Program-made: the position numbers and the translations under genes
The notes under the pieces: generated by a model
The model's database searches: none
Told to the model about the DNA's origin: nothing
What the model saw: the letters and a program-made list of their open reading frames with translations, nothing else
Source of the DNA: a bacterium
GTDB taxonomy: Bacteria > Bacillota_I > Bacilli_A > RF39 > UBA660
Direction of reading: 5' to 3'
Assembly: GCA_004560915.1 (NCBI GenBank)
Contig: SFTR01000019.1
Coordinates: 1 to 12,404, forward strand
DNA: 12,404 nt
In this document: piece by piece, positions 6,770 through 12,404 of the stretch
Layout of the letters: each line of letters starts with the position of its first letter
Position numbering within the stretch: position 1 is the stretch's first letter

Positions 6770-6793
6770 TTTATTTATTAAAGAGGTGGAATT

Positions 6794-8440
6794 ATGACAA
6801 ATAAAGATTTAGCTGATTTGATATTCCCTAATATAACTAAAAGTATTAAGGATTATGAAAATATGTATCCTAATAGAAGAGATAAAGTAGTTACTAGATT
6901 TGCTCCTAGTCCAACTGGATACGTTCATATTGGTGGAATATATCAAGCTATAATTGATTATTTAATTGCTAAAAATAATAATGGGGTATTTTATCTTAGA
7001 ATAGAAGATACTGATCAAAAAAGAGAAGTTAAGGAAGCGGTTGAATTAATTAAAAAAGCACTAATGTACTATGGACTTGTACCAGATGAGTATGAACTTG
7101 ATGGTAAAATTGTTGGTGAATATGGACCATATGTACAAAGTGAAAGAAAAGAAATATATCATGCATTTATTAAATATTTAATAGAAATAGGTCGTGCTTA
7201 TCCATGTTTTTGTACTAAAGAAACATTAGATGAATTAAGAGTTATGCAAGAACATAAGAAACAAAGAACTGGATATTATGGAAAGTATGCTAAATGTAGA
7301 AATCTATCAGTAGATGAGATGATTCAAAATATTAAAGATGGTAAAGACTATGTAATTAGATTTAAATCTAATGGTGACTTTGAACGTAAGTTTAAATTTA
7401 AAGATTTAGTTAAAGGTGATTTAGAGTTATCTGAGAATGATGAAGATATTGTTATTATGAAGAGTGATAATTTACTTCCTACATATCATTTTGCTCATGT
7501 AGTAGATGATTATCTAATGGGAACAAGTCATATTATTCGTGGTGAAGAATGGTTAAGTAGTGCTCCTAAACACGTAGAATTATTTGATGCTTTTGGATTT
7601 GATAGACCAAGATACAATTATATTCATACACCATTAATTATTAAAAAAGAAGGAAACAGTATTAGAAAGATTAGTAAACGTAAAGATCCTGAAGCATCTA
7701 TGAGTTATTATACTGATCTTGGATATCCTAGACTTGCTGTTATAGAGTCATTAATGACAATAATAAATTCTAATTATGAAGAATGGCATAGAGAAAATCC
7801 TAATCTTTCTTGGACTGATTTTCAATATAATCCTGAAAAGATGTCTTCAAGTGGAGCATTATATGATTTAGAAAAGCTTAATAATATTTCTAAAGATATA
7901 ATATCTAAAATGACTGCTCATGATTTATATCTTGATAGTTATGAATGGTCTAAAGAACATAGTGAATCATTAAAAGCATTAATAGAAAAAAATCCTGAAT
8001 ACTATGAAAGTATTTTAAATATTGAAAGAGAACAAGAAAAACCTCGTAAAGATATAGTATATTATAGTATGATTGAAAATTTAATTTGGTATATGTATAA
8101 TGATTTATTTGATTCTAAAGATAAAGAATATGAATGGAAGAATATAACAGATAAAGATACTATTAAAGAAATATTAAATACTTATATGGATAAATATTAT
8201 GATATTAATGATGACAAAGATACATGGTTTAATAAAATTAAAACTATGTGTGATGAGTTAGGCTATGCATCAAATATTAAAGATTATAAAAAGAATCCAG
8301 AGAATTATAAAGGTAGTGTAGCTGATGTTAGTACAGTTATTAGAGTTGCTGTTACTACTAAATCTAATACACCTGATTTATATGAAATATTAAAACTTTT
8401 AGGAAAAGAAGAAATTTTAAGAAGAATTAATTTAATATAA
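6794..8440 (+). CDS. gltX: Glutamyl-tRNA synthetase
   Basis: This class I aminoacyl-tRNA synthetase of 548 residues charges tRNA-Glu with glutamate in the cytoplasm. RFAPSPTGYVHIGG (35-48) holds the HIGH-type ATP motif as HIGG. LRIEDTDQKREV is the glutamate-specific strand that follows. KISKR (292-296) is the KMSKS-type loop. A zinc-binding-like knuckle is visible: Cys138, Cys140, Tyr165 and Cys168. The C-terminal helical anticodon-binding region starts near 340 and is intact. The length is that of the longer clostridial-type GluRS. GAGGTGG at 6783-6789 supports the ATG. It is monocistronic, with its own consensus promoter and a clean terminator. In-frame tryptophan codons are all TGG, evidence against a UGA-Trp code. 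The protein could be non-discriminating and charge tRNA-Gln too; the sequence alone does not decide this. Confidence 0.96.
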   Translation: MTNKDLADLIFPNITKSIKDYENMYPNRRDKVVTRFAPSPTGYVHIGGIYQAIIDYLIAKNNNGVFYLRIEDTDQKREVKEAVELIKKALMYYGLVPDEYELDGKIVGEYGPYVQSERKEIYHAFIKYLIEIGRAYPCFCTKETLDELRVMQEHKKQRTGYYGKYAKCRNLSVDEMIQNIKDGKDYVIRFKSNGDFERKFKFKDLVKGDLELSENDEDIVIMKSDNLLPTYHFAHVVDDYLMGTSHIIRGEEWLSSAPKHVELFDAFGFDRPRYNYIHTPLIIKKEGNSIRKISKRKDPEASMSYYTDLGYPRLAVIESLMTIINSNYEEWHRENPNLSWTDFQYNPEKMSSSGALYDLEKLNNISKDIISKMTAHDLYLDSYEWSKEHSESLKALIEKNPEYYESILNIEREQEKPRKDIVYYSMIENLIWYMYNDLFDSKDKEYEWKNITDKDTIKEILNTYMDKYYDINDDKDTWFNKIKTMCDELGYASNIKDYKKNPENYKGSVADVSTVIRVAVTTKSNTPDLYEILKLLGKEEILRRINLI

Positions 8441-8444
8441 TATT

Positions 8445-8469
8445 GACTGCTTATGCAGTCTTTTCTTTT
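8445..8469 (+). terminator. Terminator of gltX
   Basis: GACTGC (8445-8450), a TTAT loop and GCAGTC (8455-8460) are followed by TTTTCTTTT. The hairpin begins four bases after the gltX stop codon. Confidence 0.88.
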
Positions 8470-8490
8470 AAATTTAATAATAACCAAAAG

Positions 8491-8533
8491 TTATATCAAA
8501 ATAACTAATTATTATTTGACATTATATCAAAAT
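8491..8533 (+). repeat. Direct repeat TTATATCAAAAT, two copies upstream of the LysR-type gene
   Basis: Identical 12-base copies lie at 8491-8502 and 8522-8533, with starts 31 bases apart (about three helical turns). The second copy overlaps the palindrome between the -35 and -10 boxes. The spacing suits two regulator sites on the same face of the DNA. Confidence 0.55.
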
Positions 8534-8544
8534 GATAATATTAT
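8516..8544 (+). promoter_or_regulatory. Promoter of the LysR/methyltransferase/CYTH operon
   Basis: A perfect TTGACA (8516-8521), a 17-base spacer, then TATTAT (8539-8544). The start codon at 8569 is 24 bases downstream, behind an AGGGGAGTGG ribosome binding site. Confidence 0.8.
8525..8537. promoter_or_regulatory. Putative LysR-type operator (T-N11-A palindrome)
   Basis: TATCA-AAA-TGATA is a perfect 13-base interrupted dyad of the T-N11-A form typical of LysR-type regulator binding sites. It lies entirely within the -35/-10 spacer, where a bound protein would block RNA polymerase. The neighbouring gene encodes a LysR-type protein, so autorepression is the natural inference, not shown directly. 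Confidence 0.5.
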
Positions 8545-8568
8545 ATAGATAGTTAGGGGAGTGGTACG

Positions 8569-9465
8569 ATGAAAGACGTTAACTTAAACTCTTTAAAAAT
8601 CTTTTTGGTAGTTGCTACATCTAATAGCTTTTTAGAAGCATCTAATAAGTTATATATTTCTCAACCTGCGATAAGTAAAAGTATAAACAAATTAGAAGAA
8701 GATTTGGGTATATCTTTATTTTATAGAGCTAATAAAGGTGTTACTTTAACTAGTGACGGAGAAATCTTGCTAAAGTATGTAAAAGATTCTAGAAAACTAT
8801 TATTAGCCTGTGAAAGAATGTTATCTTCAAATAACAGTTTAGATTCTGGAAGTATAGTTATTGGAGCTCAGTCTCATATAGTTCGAAATTACTTACTTGA
8901 AAAAATAAATAATTTTAGAAAAATATTTCCAAATGTAATGTTTAGAATAGTTGATTTATCTACATTAGAACTTATTGAAGGGCTTGAAAAACATGAACTT
9001 GATTTTGTAGTTGATGCTTCTCCAATAAATACACCATATAATAATTTAAGAATACAACCTATATATAAATTAGATACTTGTTTTATAAAATCTAAAGAAA
9101 ATAATAAAAAATATAATAAAATTACTGATTTAGAAGATGAATGTATAGTTATGCCTATATCTAGAAGTTCTCTTAGAAAAAATTTGTTTAAGTCGCTTGA
9201 AAATGTTATTGAGATTAAACCTCAATTAGAATATGGAACTGAAGAATTAATAATTGAGTCTGTTAAAAGAAATATGGGAATTGGTTATGTTGTTAAAGGA
9301 GAAACTTTAAAAATCGATGAAAATAAATTAGATATAATTGATTTAAATATTCCGCTTCCTACTGTTGAAATTAATCTTGTGTATATAGATAGTTACTTAA
9401 CACCACTAGCACGTGAATTTATTAAAAAAGAATTTGATGTTAAAGAGGTTGTTACTAATGAATAA
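8569..9465 (+). CDS. LysR-type transcriptional regulator
   Basis: The 298-residue length is typical of the family. The N-terminal winged helix-turn-helix is clear: LKIFLVVATSNSFLEASNKL, then ISQPAISKSINKLEEDLGI (about 30-48) and FYRANKGVTLTSDGE. After a linker helix, residues about 93-293 form the two-lobed effector-binding domain, beginning SIVIGAQSHIV and containing HELDFVVDASP. It binds DNA in the cytoplasm and responds to a small molecule that the sequence does not identify. Unlike many LysR genes it is not divergent from a target. Instead it leads an operon, and the next gene starts inside its last codons (8-base overlap). A T-N11-A dyad in its promoter suggests autoregulation of the whole operon. 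Confidence 0.93.
   Translation: MKDVNLNSLKIFLVVATSNSFLEASNKLYISQPAISKSINKLEEDLGISLFYRANKGVTLTSDGEILLKYVKDSRKLLLACERMLSSNNSLDSGSIVIGAQSHIVRNYLLEKINNFRKIFPNVMFRIVDLSTLELIEGLEKHELDFVVDASPINTPYNNLRIQPIYKLDTCFIKSKENNKKYNKITDLEDECIVMPISRSSLRKNLFKSLENVIEIKPQLEYGTEELIIESVKRNMGIGYVVKGETLKIDENKLDIIDLNIPLPTVEINLVYIDSYLTPLAREFIKKEFDVKEVVTNE
9442..9448 (+). promoter_or_regulatory. Ribosome binding site that decides the methyltransferase start
   Basis: AAAGAGG lies inside the end of the LysR gene, 9 bases before the ATG at 9458. The frame stays open to an earlier ATG at 9413, but that one has no such site and would overlap the regulator by 53 bases. Confidence 0.7.
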
Positions 9466-10480
9466 TGATTTTACACTATATAAGAGTTTATATAAACTTG
9501 ATAATATTAAAATAAAAAGTATAAAGAACAATACTATTAATTTCATATTATTTGATTCTGAATTAAAGTTTTATATGATATGTGATAATAGTATACCAAG
9601 TTATTCTTTTGATTTAAATCTTGGGATAATTGATTTAATAAAGAATATAGAACAAACTTATAAAATTAAGGTTTTAAATTATTTACCAGTTTGTTTTGTA
9701 AATGAAAAGTCATTAATAATGGCTTGTAAGATTTCAATTAATAATAGTAGATATTTAAAAGAGATCAATAATGATAGTTATGATAATGCTATTAAAATAA
9801 TAAAAAATAAGGCTGATTATTATTCTGAAGAATATGATGATGAAAGTGTACTTATAGAAAAGTATCATCGAAGATATAAAATATATAACAAATATATTAA
9901 AAAAATATTTTTGACTGAGAAGAAGAGAAGAAAAAAAGAATTTCAATCTTTAATTCGTCGTTTATGTGGTGAATATAATTCAATAATTGATGTCTCTTGT
10001 GGTGATAATTTAGATATTTATAGAATATCTAGTAAAGAAAATATTGTTGTATGTAATGATATAAGTTTATATCAGCTTAGATGTTGCGAATCTAGAAGTA
10101 ATAATGTTTTATTTACTAATGATAATATTTTAGACTTAAGTTTTAAGAATAATGTTTTTGATGTTTCTTATTGTAAAAATACACTTCATCATATGAATAA
10201 CGATGAAGAAATCAAAGCTCTTTTAAATAATATGTATGATATATCTAATAAGCTTGTTATAGTAGAAATTGAGGATCCTAAAAAAGTAGGGGGTGTTTCT
10301 AAAATACTAAACAAATATTTATTTATGGATTATTTAAAAGATGCTGGTAAATATTTTTTAAGTTTTTGTAAGTTTAAGAGAACGATAGATAATAATTTTA
10401 AAGATAAATGTAATATAAGTTATTTGTCATTTAAAAATGTTTTAGGTAATTATATGATTGCTGTGGTGGAAAAGAGGTAG
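9458..10480 (+). CDS. SAM-dependent methyltransferase with an N-terminal NUDIX-like region
   Basis: The product is 340 residues from the chosen start. Residues about 165-275 form a class I (Rossmann-like) methyltransferase core: SIIDVSCGDNLDI (175-187, motif I with CGD for the usual GxGxG), an acidic end of strand two at Asp201 (VVCNDIS), and FDVSYCKNTLHHM (234-246, motif IV with HH as in Methyltransf_11/UbiE-like proteins). Residues 1-100 alternate beta strands and one helix; LGIIDLIKNIEQTYKIKV aligns loosely with a NUDIX helix, but the catalytic REXXEE glutamates are absent. A basic helical linker, EKKRRKKEFQSLIRRL (about 154-169), joins the parts. The substrate cannot be deduced. It is the second gene of the LysR operon, overlapping the regulator by 8 bases and ending 2 bases before the CYTH gene. 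The methyltransferase call is firm; the NUDIX link is weak. Confidence 0.8.
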   Translation: MNNDFTLYKSLYKLDNIKIKSIKNNTINFILFDSELKFYMICDNSIPSYSFDLNLGIIDLIKNIEQTYKIKVLNYLPVCFVNEKSLIMACKISINNSRYLKEINNDSYDNAIKIIKNKADYYSEEYDDESVLIEKYHRRYKIYNKYIKKIFLTEKKRRKKEFQSLIRRLCGEYNSIIDVSCGDNLDIYRISSKENIVVCNDISLYQLRCCESRSNNVLFTNDNILDLSFKNNVFDVSYCKNTLHHMNNDEEIKALLNNMYDISNKLVIVEIEDPKKVGGVSKILNKYLFMDYLKDAGKYFLSFCKFKRTIDNNFKDKCNISYLSFKNVLGNYMIAVVEKR

Positions 10481-10482
10481 TT

Positions 10483-11565
10483 ATGGGTAGTAGAATTGAA
10501 ACTGAAAAAAAATATTTTTGTATTAATAATAGAGAATTACTTGAAAAAATAAAAATTCTTGATTATAAACTTGTTAGTGAAGGTAATGAAGTAGATGAAT
10601 ATTTCACTGATATTAATAGTGAATATATTAAAAAAAGAACTTGTCTTAGAATTAGAAAAAGTAATAATAATATGGAAATAACATTTAAGGGAAAATCTAA
10701 AGATTTTAGTAGTTCTTTTACTAAGTTAGAATCTAATTTTAAAATGGAGCCAGAAAATTATGATAATTTTATTAATTTGTTTTCTATGCTAGGTTATTAT
10801 AGTTATACTATAGTTAATAAAAATAGATATACATATCAACTTAAGGATAATGAATATACTTATAGTATTATGGTTGATAATATTGAAGATTTAGGTGGAT
10901 TTGTTGAATTTGAAATAGTTTGTGAAAATAAAATTGTTGATGAAGATATTTTAAGAAGTAAGCTTAATCAATTTGTGTCTTTATTCTCTAGTTTAAATTT
11001 AGAGGAAGCTAAACTTCCATATAGAGATTTTGTAGCTATTAAAAAATATAATGATATATTACCTATTAAAAATATAAAAGGTATTCATATTAATTTAGAT
11101 GAATTTCTAAAAAGCTATGAGAAAGATTTTTATAGTTATTATAAATTAGTTATGAAGAAAGAATTTAATACATCACTTAAGTGGAAAGAATTTAAAGATG
11201 ATATTTATAATTCTATGATAAATCCTGATATTGATCGTAAGTTTAATACATATTTTGATAATTTAAGTATTCAAGATGGAATGTTTATGGTTCTTTTTGA
11301 ATTATTAAAGCAAATAAAAAATATGGGTTTAAAAATTATATTATCAACTAATACCAATGAGACATTTATTAATAGTTTAGTTTCTAAGATGTCTAAAAAT
11401 ACTATAGATAAAATAATTTATTTAAATAATAATAAAGCTATTTATAATGAGTTATTAAAGAATGATATAGATATTAAAGAATATTTTAATGTTTCTAAAT
11501 ATAATTTAAAAGAAACAAATTCATTACTTTTAATTATAATAAATAATTTTGGTATAACTAAATAA
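10483..11565 (+). CDS. CYTH-domain protein with a degenerate HAD-like C-terminal domain
   Basis: The product is 360 residues. The N-terminal CYTH domain (1-190) handles triphosphate or polyphosphate groups in its family (thiamine triphosphatase, CyaB-type cyclase, polyphosphatase). Visible motifs are ExExK (Glu6, Glu8, Lys10), CLRIRKS (Arg56, Arg58), EITFKGKS (Lys69), VDNIEDLGGFVEFEI with acidic residues 132-144, and the LPYRDFV end. Residues about 197-360 look like a HAD phosphatase fold: IKGIHINLDEFL takes the place of the usual (I)FDLDGTL motif, and MGLKIILSTNT that of motif II. The nucleophilic Asp is replaced by Asn204 and the Thr by Phe208, while Asp206 remains, so this half is probably not a phosphatase. 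AAAGAGG overlaps the methyltransferase stop codon, 2 bases upstream, so translation is likely coupled. CYTH is confident; HAD ancestry is an inference. Confidence 0.8.
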   Translation: MGSRIETEKKYFCINNRELLEKIKILDYKLVSEGNEVDEYFTDINSEYIKKRTCLRIRKSNNNMEITFKGKSKDFSSSFTKLESNFKMEPENYDNFINLFSMLGYYSYTIVNKNRYTYQLKDNEYTYSIMVDNIEDLGGFVEFEIVCENKIVDEDILRSKLNQFVSLFSSLNLEEAKLPYRDFVAIKKYNDILPIKNIKGIHINLDEFLKSYEKDFYSYYKLVMKKEFNTSLKWKEFKDDIYNSMINPDIDRKFNTYFDNLSIQDGMFMVLFELLKQIKNMGLKIILSTNTNETFINSLVSKMSKNTIDKIIYLNNNKAIYNELLKNDIDIKEYFNVSKYNLKETNSLLLIIINNFGITK

Positions 11566-11610
11566 TAATTTAATATAAATATATTTTTGAATAATTAATA
11601 ATTATAGTTA

Positions 11611-11648
11611 AATAACTAAAACTTATTAGAAGTTTTAGTTATTTTTAT
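11611..11648 (+). terminator. Terminator of the LysR operon
   Basis: AATAACTAAAACTT (11611-11624) pairs perfectly with AAGTTTTAGTTATT (11630-11643) around a 5-base loop, followed by more Ts. It separates the operon from the SDR gene. Confidence 0.85.
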
Positions 11649-11687
11649 TATGAAAATAATGTATTTTTCTTTTTAATTAATTAATCA

Positions 11688-11693
11688 TATACT
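11688..11693 (+). promoter_or_regulatory. Possible -10 element of the SDR gene
   Basis: TATACT lies 25 bases before the start codon at 11719, a suitable distance. No good -35 is found 17 bases upstream (only TTTTCT), so the call is weak. Confidence 0.3.
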
Positions 11694-11718
11694 TAAATTA
11701 GAAAGGAGAAAAACATTT

Positions 11719-12404
11719 ATGAAAAAGAAAACTATTGTTATAACTGGTGGGTCAAATGGTATTGGTAAAAGTATTTCTTTATTATATTTAAATGATAATT
11801 ATAATGTATGTGTTATTGATATTGTTAATGAATTAGATAAAAATAATAATATAGATTATTACTATGGAGATGTATCAAATGAATTTCAAATGAGAAATAT
11901 ATTTAAAATGATTGGTAATAAATATAATAATATTGATATTCTTATAAATAATGCTGGTAAACAAGAAATATCGTCTTTTGAAAAGATGTCCATTAGTAGT
12001 TTTAAGAGTATTGTGAATAATAATCTTAATGGTATGTTTATTTGCACTAAGTTAGCTTATAAATATATGAAGAATGGTTCTAAAATACTTAATATATTAT
12101 CTGTTCATCATTTTAAACCAAGAATAAATAAATATCATTATGATGTATCTAAAGCAGGAATTAATATGTTAACTAAGGAACTTGCTTTAGAACTAGCATG
12201 TAAAAATATTACTATTAATTCGTTATCTTTTGGAGCAGTTAAAACTAATATGAATAAAGAATGGTTAGATAATAGTAAAGAAGTGGATAAAGTTATTTCT
12301 AAAGTTCCATTAAAGATTTTGTTTGAAGCTGATGAGATTGCTAGATTTGCTAAAAACATTCTTGACTTATTTGCTTCCTATACCACTGGTAGTGACTTTA
12401 TCAT
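11719..12404 (+). CDS. Short-chain dehydrogenase/reductase (SDR), C-terminal end beyond the window
   Basis: 228 residues are visible and the frame is open at the edge. This is a classical NAD(P)-dependent SDR. It has the cofactor motif TGGSNGIG (9-16), an acidic residue after strand two (VIDI), D-V at GDVSN, NNAG (77-80), and the catalytic Ser128, Tyr141 and Lys145, with the expected 13-residue Ser-Tyr distance and YDVSK pattern. The last visible residues, YTTGSDFI, match the segment before the usual C-terminal DGG, so only some 10-15 residues are missing. The acidic VIDI end of strand two suggests NAD over NADP. FabG-like ketoreductase or sugar/alcohol dehydrogenase are both possible; the substrate is unknown. 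AAAGGAG at 11702-11708 supports the ATG. A strong terminator upstream separates it from the LysR operon. Confidence 0.9.
   Translation, partial: MKKKTIVITGGSNGIGKSISLLYLNDNYNVCVIDIVNELDKNNNIDYYYGDVSNEFQMRNIFKMIGNKYNNIDILINNAGKQEISSFEKMSISSFKSIVNNNLNGMFICTKLAYKYMKNGSKILNILSVHHFKPRINKYHYDVSKAGINMLTKELALELACKNITINSLSFGAVKTNMNKEWLDNSKEVDKVISKVPLKILFEADEIARFAKNILDLFASYTTGSDFI

Larger units (their letters stand above)
6063..6793. other. Stretch of gene debris between two intact genes
   Basis: No intact gene lies in these 731 bases. In order they hold the terminator of the 79-residue protein gene, a frameshifted beta-sandwich protein fragment, a mazE tail, a broken mazF, a terminator and the gltX promoter. 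Only about 14 bases separate the first fragment from the antitoxin tail, so a deletion probably joined two formerly separate genes near 6279-6292. I see no transposase, inverted repeats or target duplication that would explain it. Confidence 0.65.

Noticed and set aside
6741..6793. T-box or other riboswitch controlling gltX
   Set aside because: The leader after the -10 box is under 25 bases, with no room for a specifier hairpin or antiterminator.
6063..6793. Insertion sequence as the cause of the gene debris
   Set aside because: No transposase fragment, terminal inverted repeat or target-site duplication could be seen in this stretch.
8491..8533. Short CRISPR-like or mobile-element repeat
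   Set aside because: Only two 12-base copies with no spacer series, no terminal inverted repeats and no transposase; an operator pair is more likely.
9413..9457. Earlier ATG for the methyltransferase at 9413
   Set aside because: It would add 15 basic and leucine-rich residues read from inside the LysR gene and has no ribosome binding site; the ATG at 9458 has AAAGAGG at the right distance.

Overview
The window is strongly AT-rich, with codons ending mostly in A or T, AGT and AGA favoured for Ser and Arg, short intergenic gaps, and sigma-A-like promoters and AGGAGG-type ribosome binding sites. Tryptophan is TGG throughout, so the standard bacterial code applies. This points to a very low-GC Firmicute, most likely an uncultured gut Bacilli/Mollicutes-related lineage (RF39-like). 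The lineage is inferred from style and gene content; no marker gene proves it.

Layout. (1) Positions 1-215, minus strand: the 5' end of tex, encoding an S1-domain RNA-binding accessory protein. It is divergent from (2) a three-gene surface operon at 343-5517. This encodes a secreted papain-family cysteine protease that ends in a dockerin, a membrane-anchored protein with a cohesin-like head and four cadherin-like beta-sandwich repeats, and a small lipoprotein. A strong hairpin terminator closes the operon. (3) Positions 5608-5698, minus strand: tRNA-Ser(GCU) with encoded CCA, its own consensus promoter and a terminator. (4) Positions 5823-6062: a 79-residue single-pass membrane protein of unknown role. 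(5) Positions 6063-6720: gene debris, comprising a frameshifted fragment of a secreted beta-sandwich protein, the last codons of a mazE-like antitoxin and a broken mazF toxin gene. (6) Positions 6794-8440: gltX, glutamyl-tRNA synthetase, with a consensus promoter and its own terminator. (7) Positions 8569-11565: a tightly packed operon of a LysR-type regulator, a SAM-dependent methyltransferase with an unusual N-terminal region, and a CYTH-domain protein whose C-terminal half looks like a decayed HAD phosphatase. A palindrome of the LysR T-N11-A kind lies between the -35 and -10 of its promoter. (8) From 11719 to the window end: a short-chain dehydrogenase/reductase, cut by the window edge.

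The most interesting reading is that the first operon encodes both halves of a cohesin-dockerin pair: a protease carrying the dockerin and a membrane stalk carrying the cohesin-like domain. That would be a minimal, single-enzyme, cell-surface protease complex instead of a cellulosome. The second is the LysR/methyltransferase/CYTH-HAD-like operon, which matches no pathway I recognise and has two proteins with degenerate extra domains. Both are inferences from motifs and gene order.
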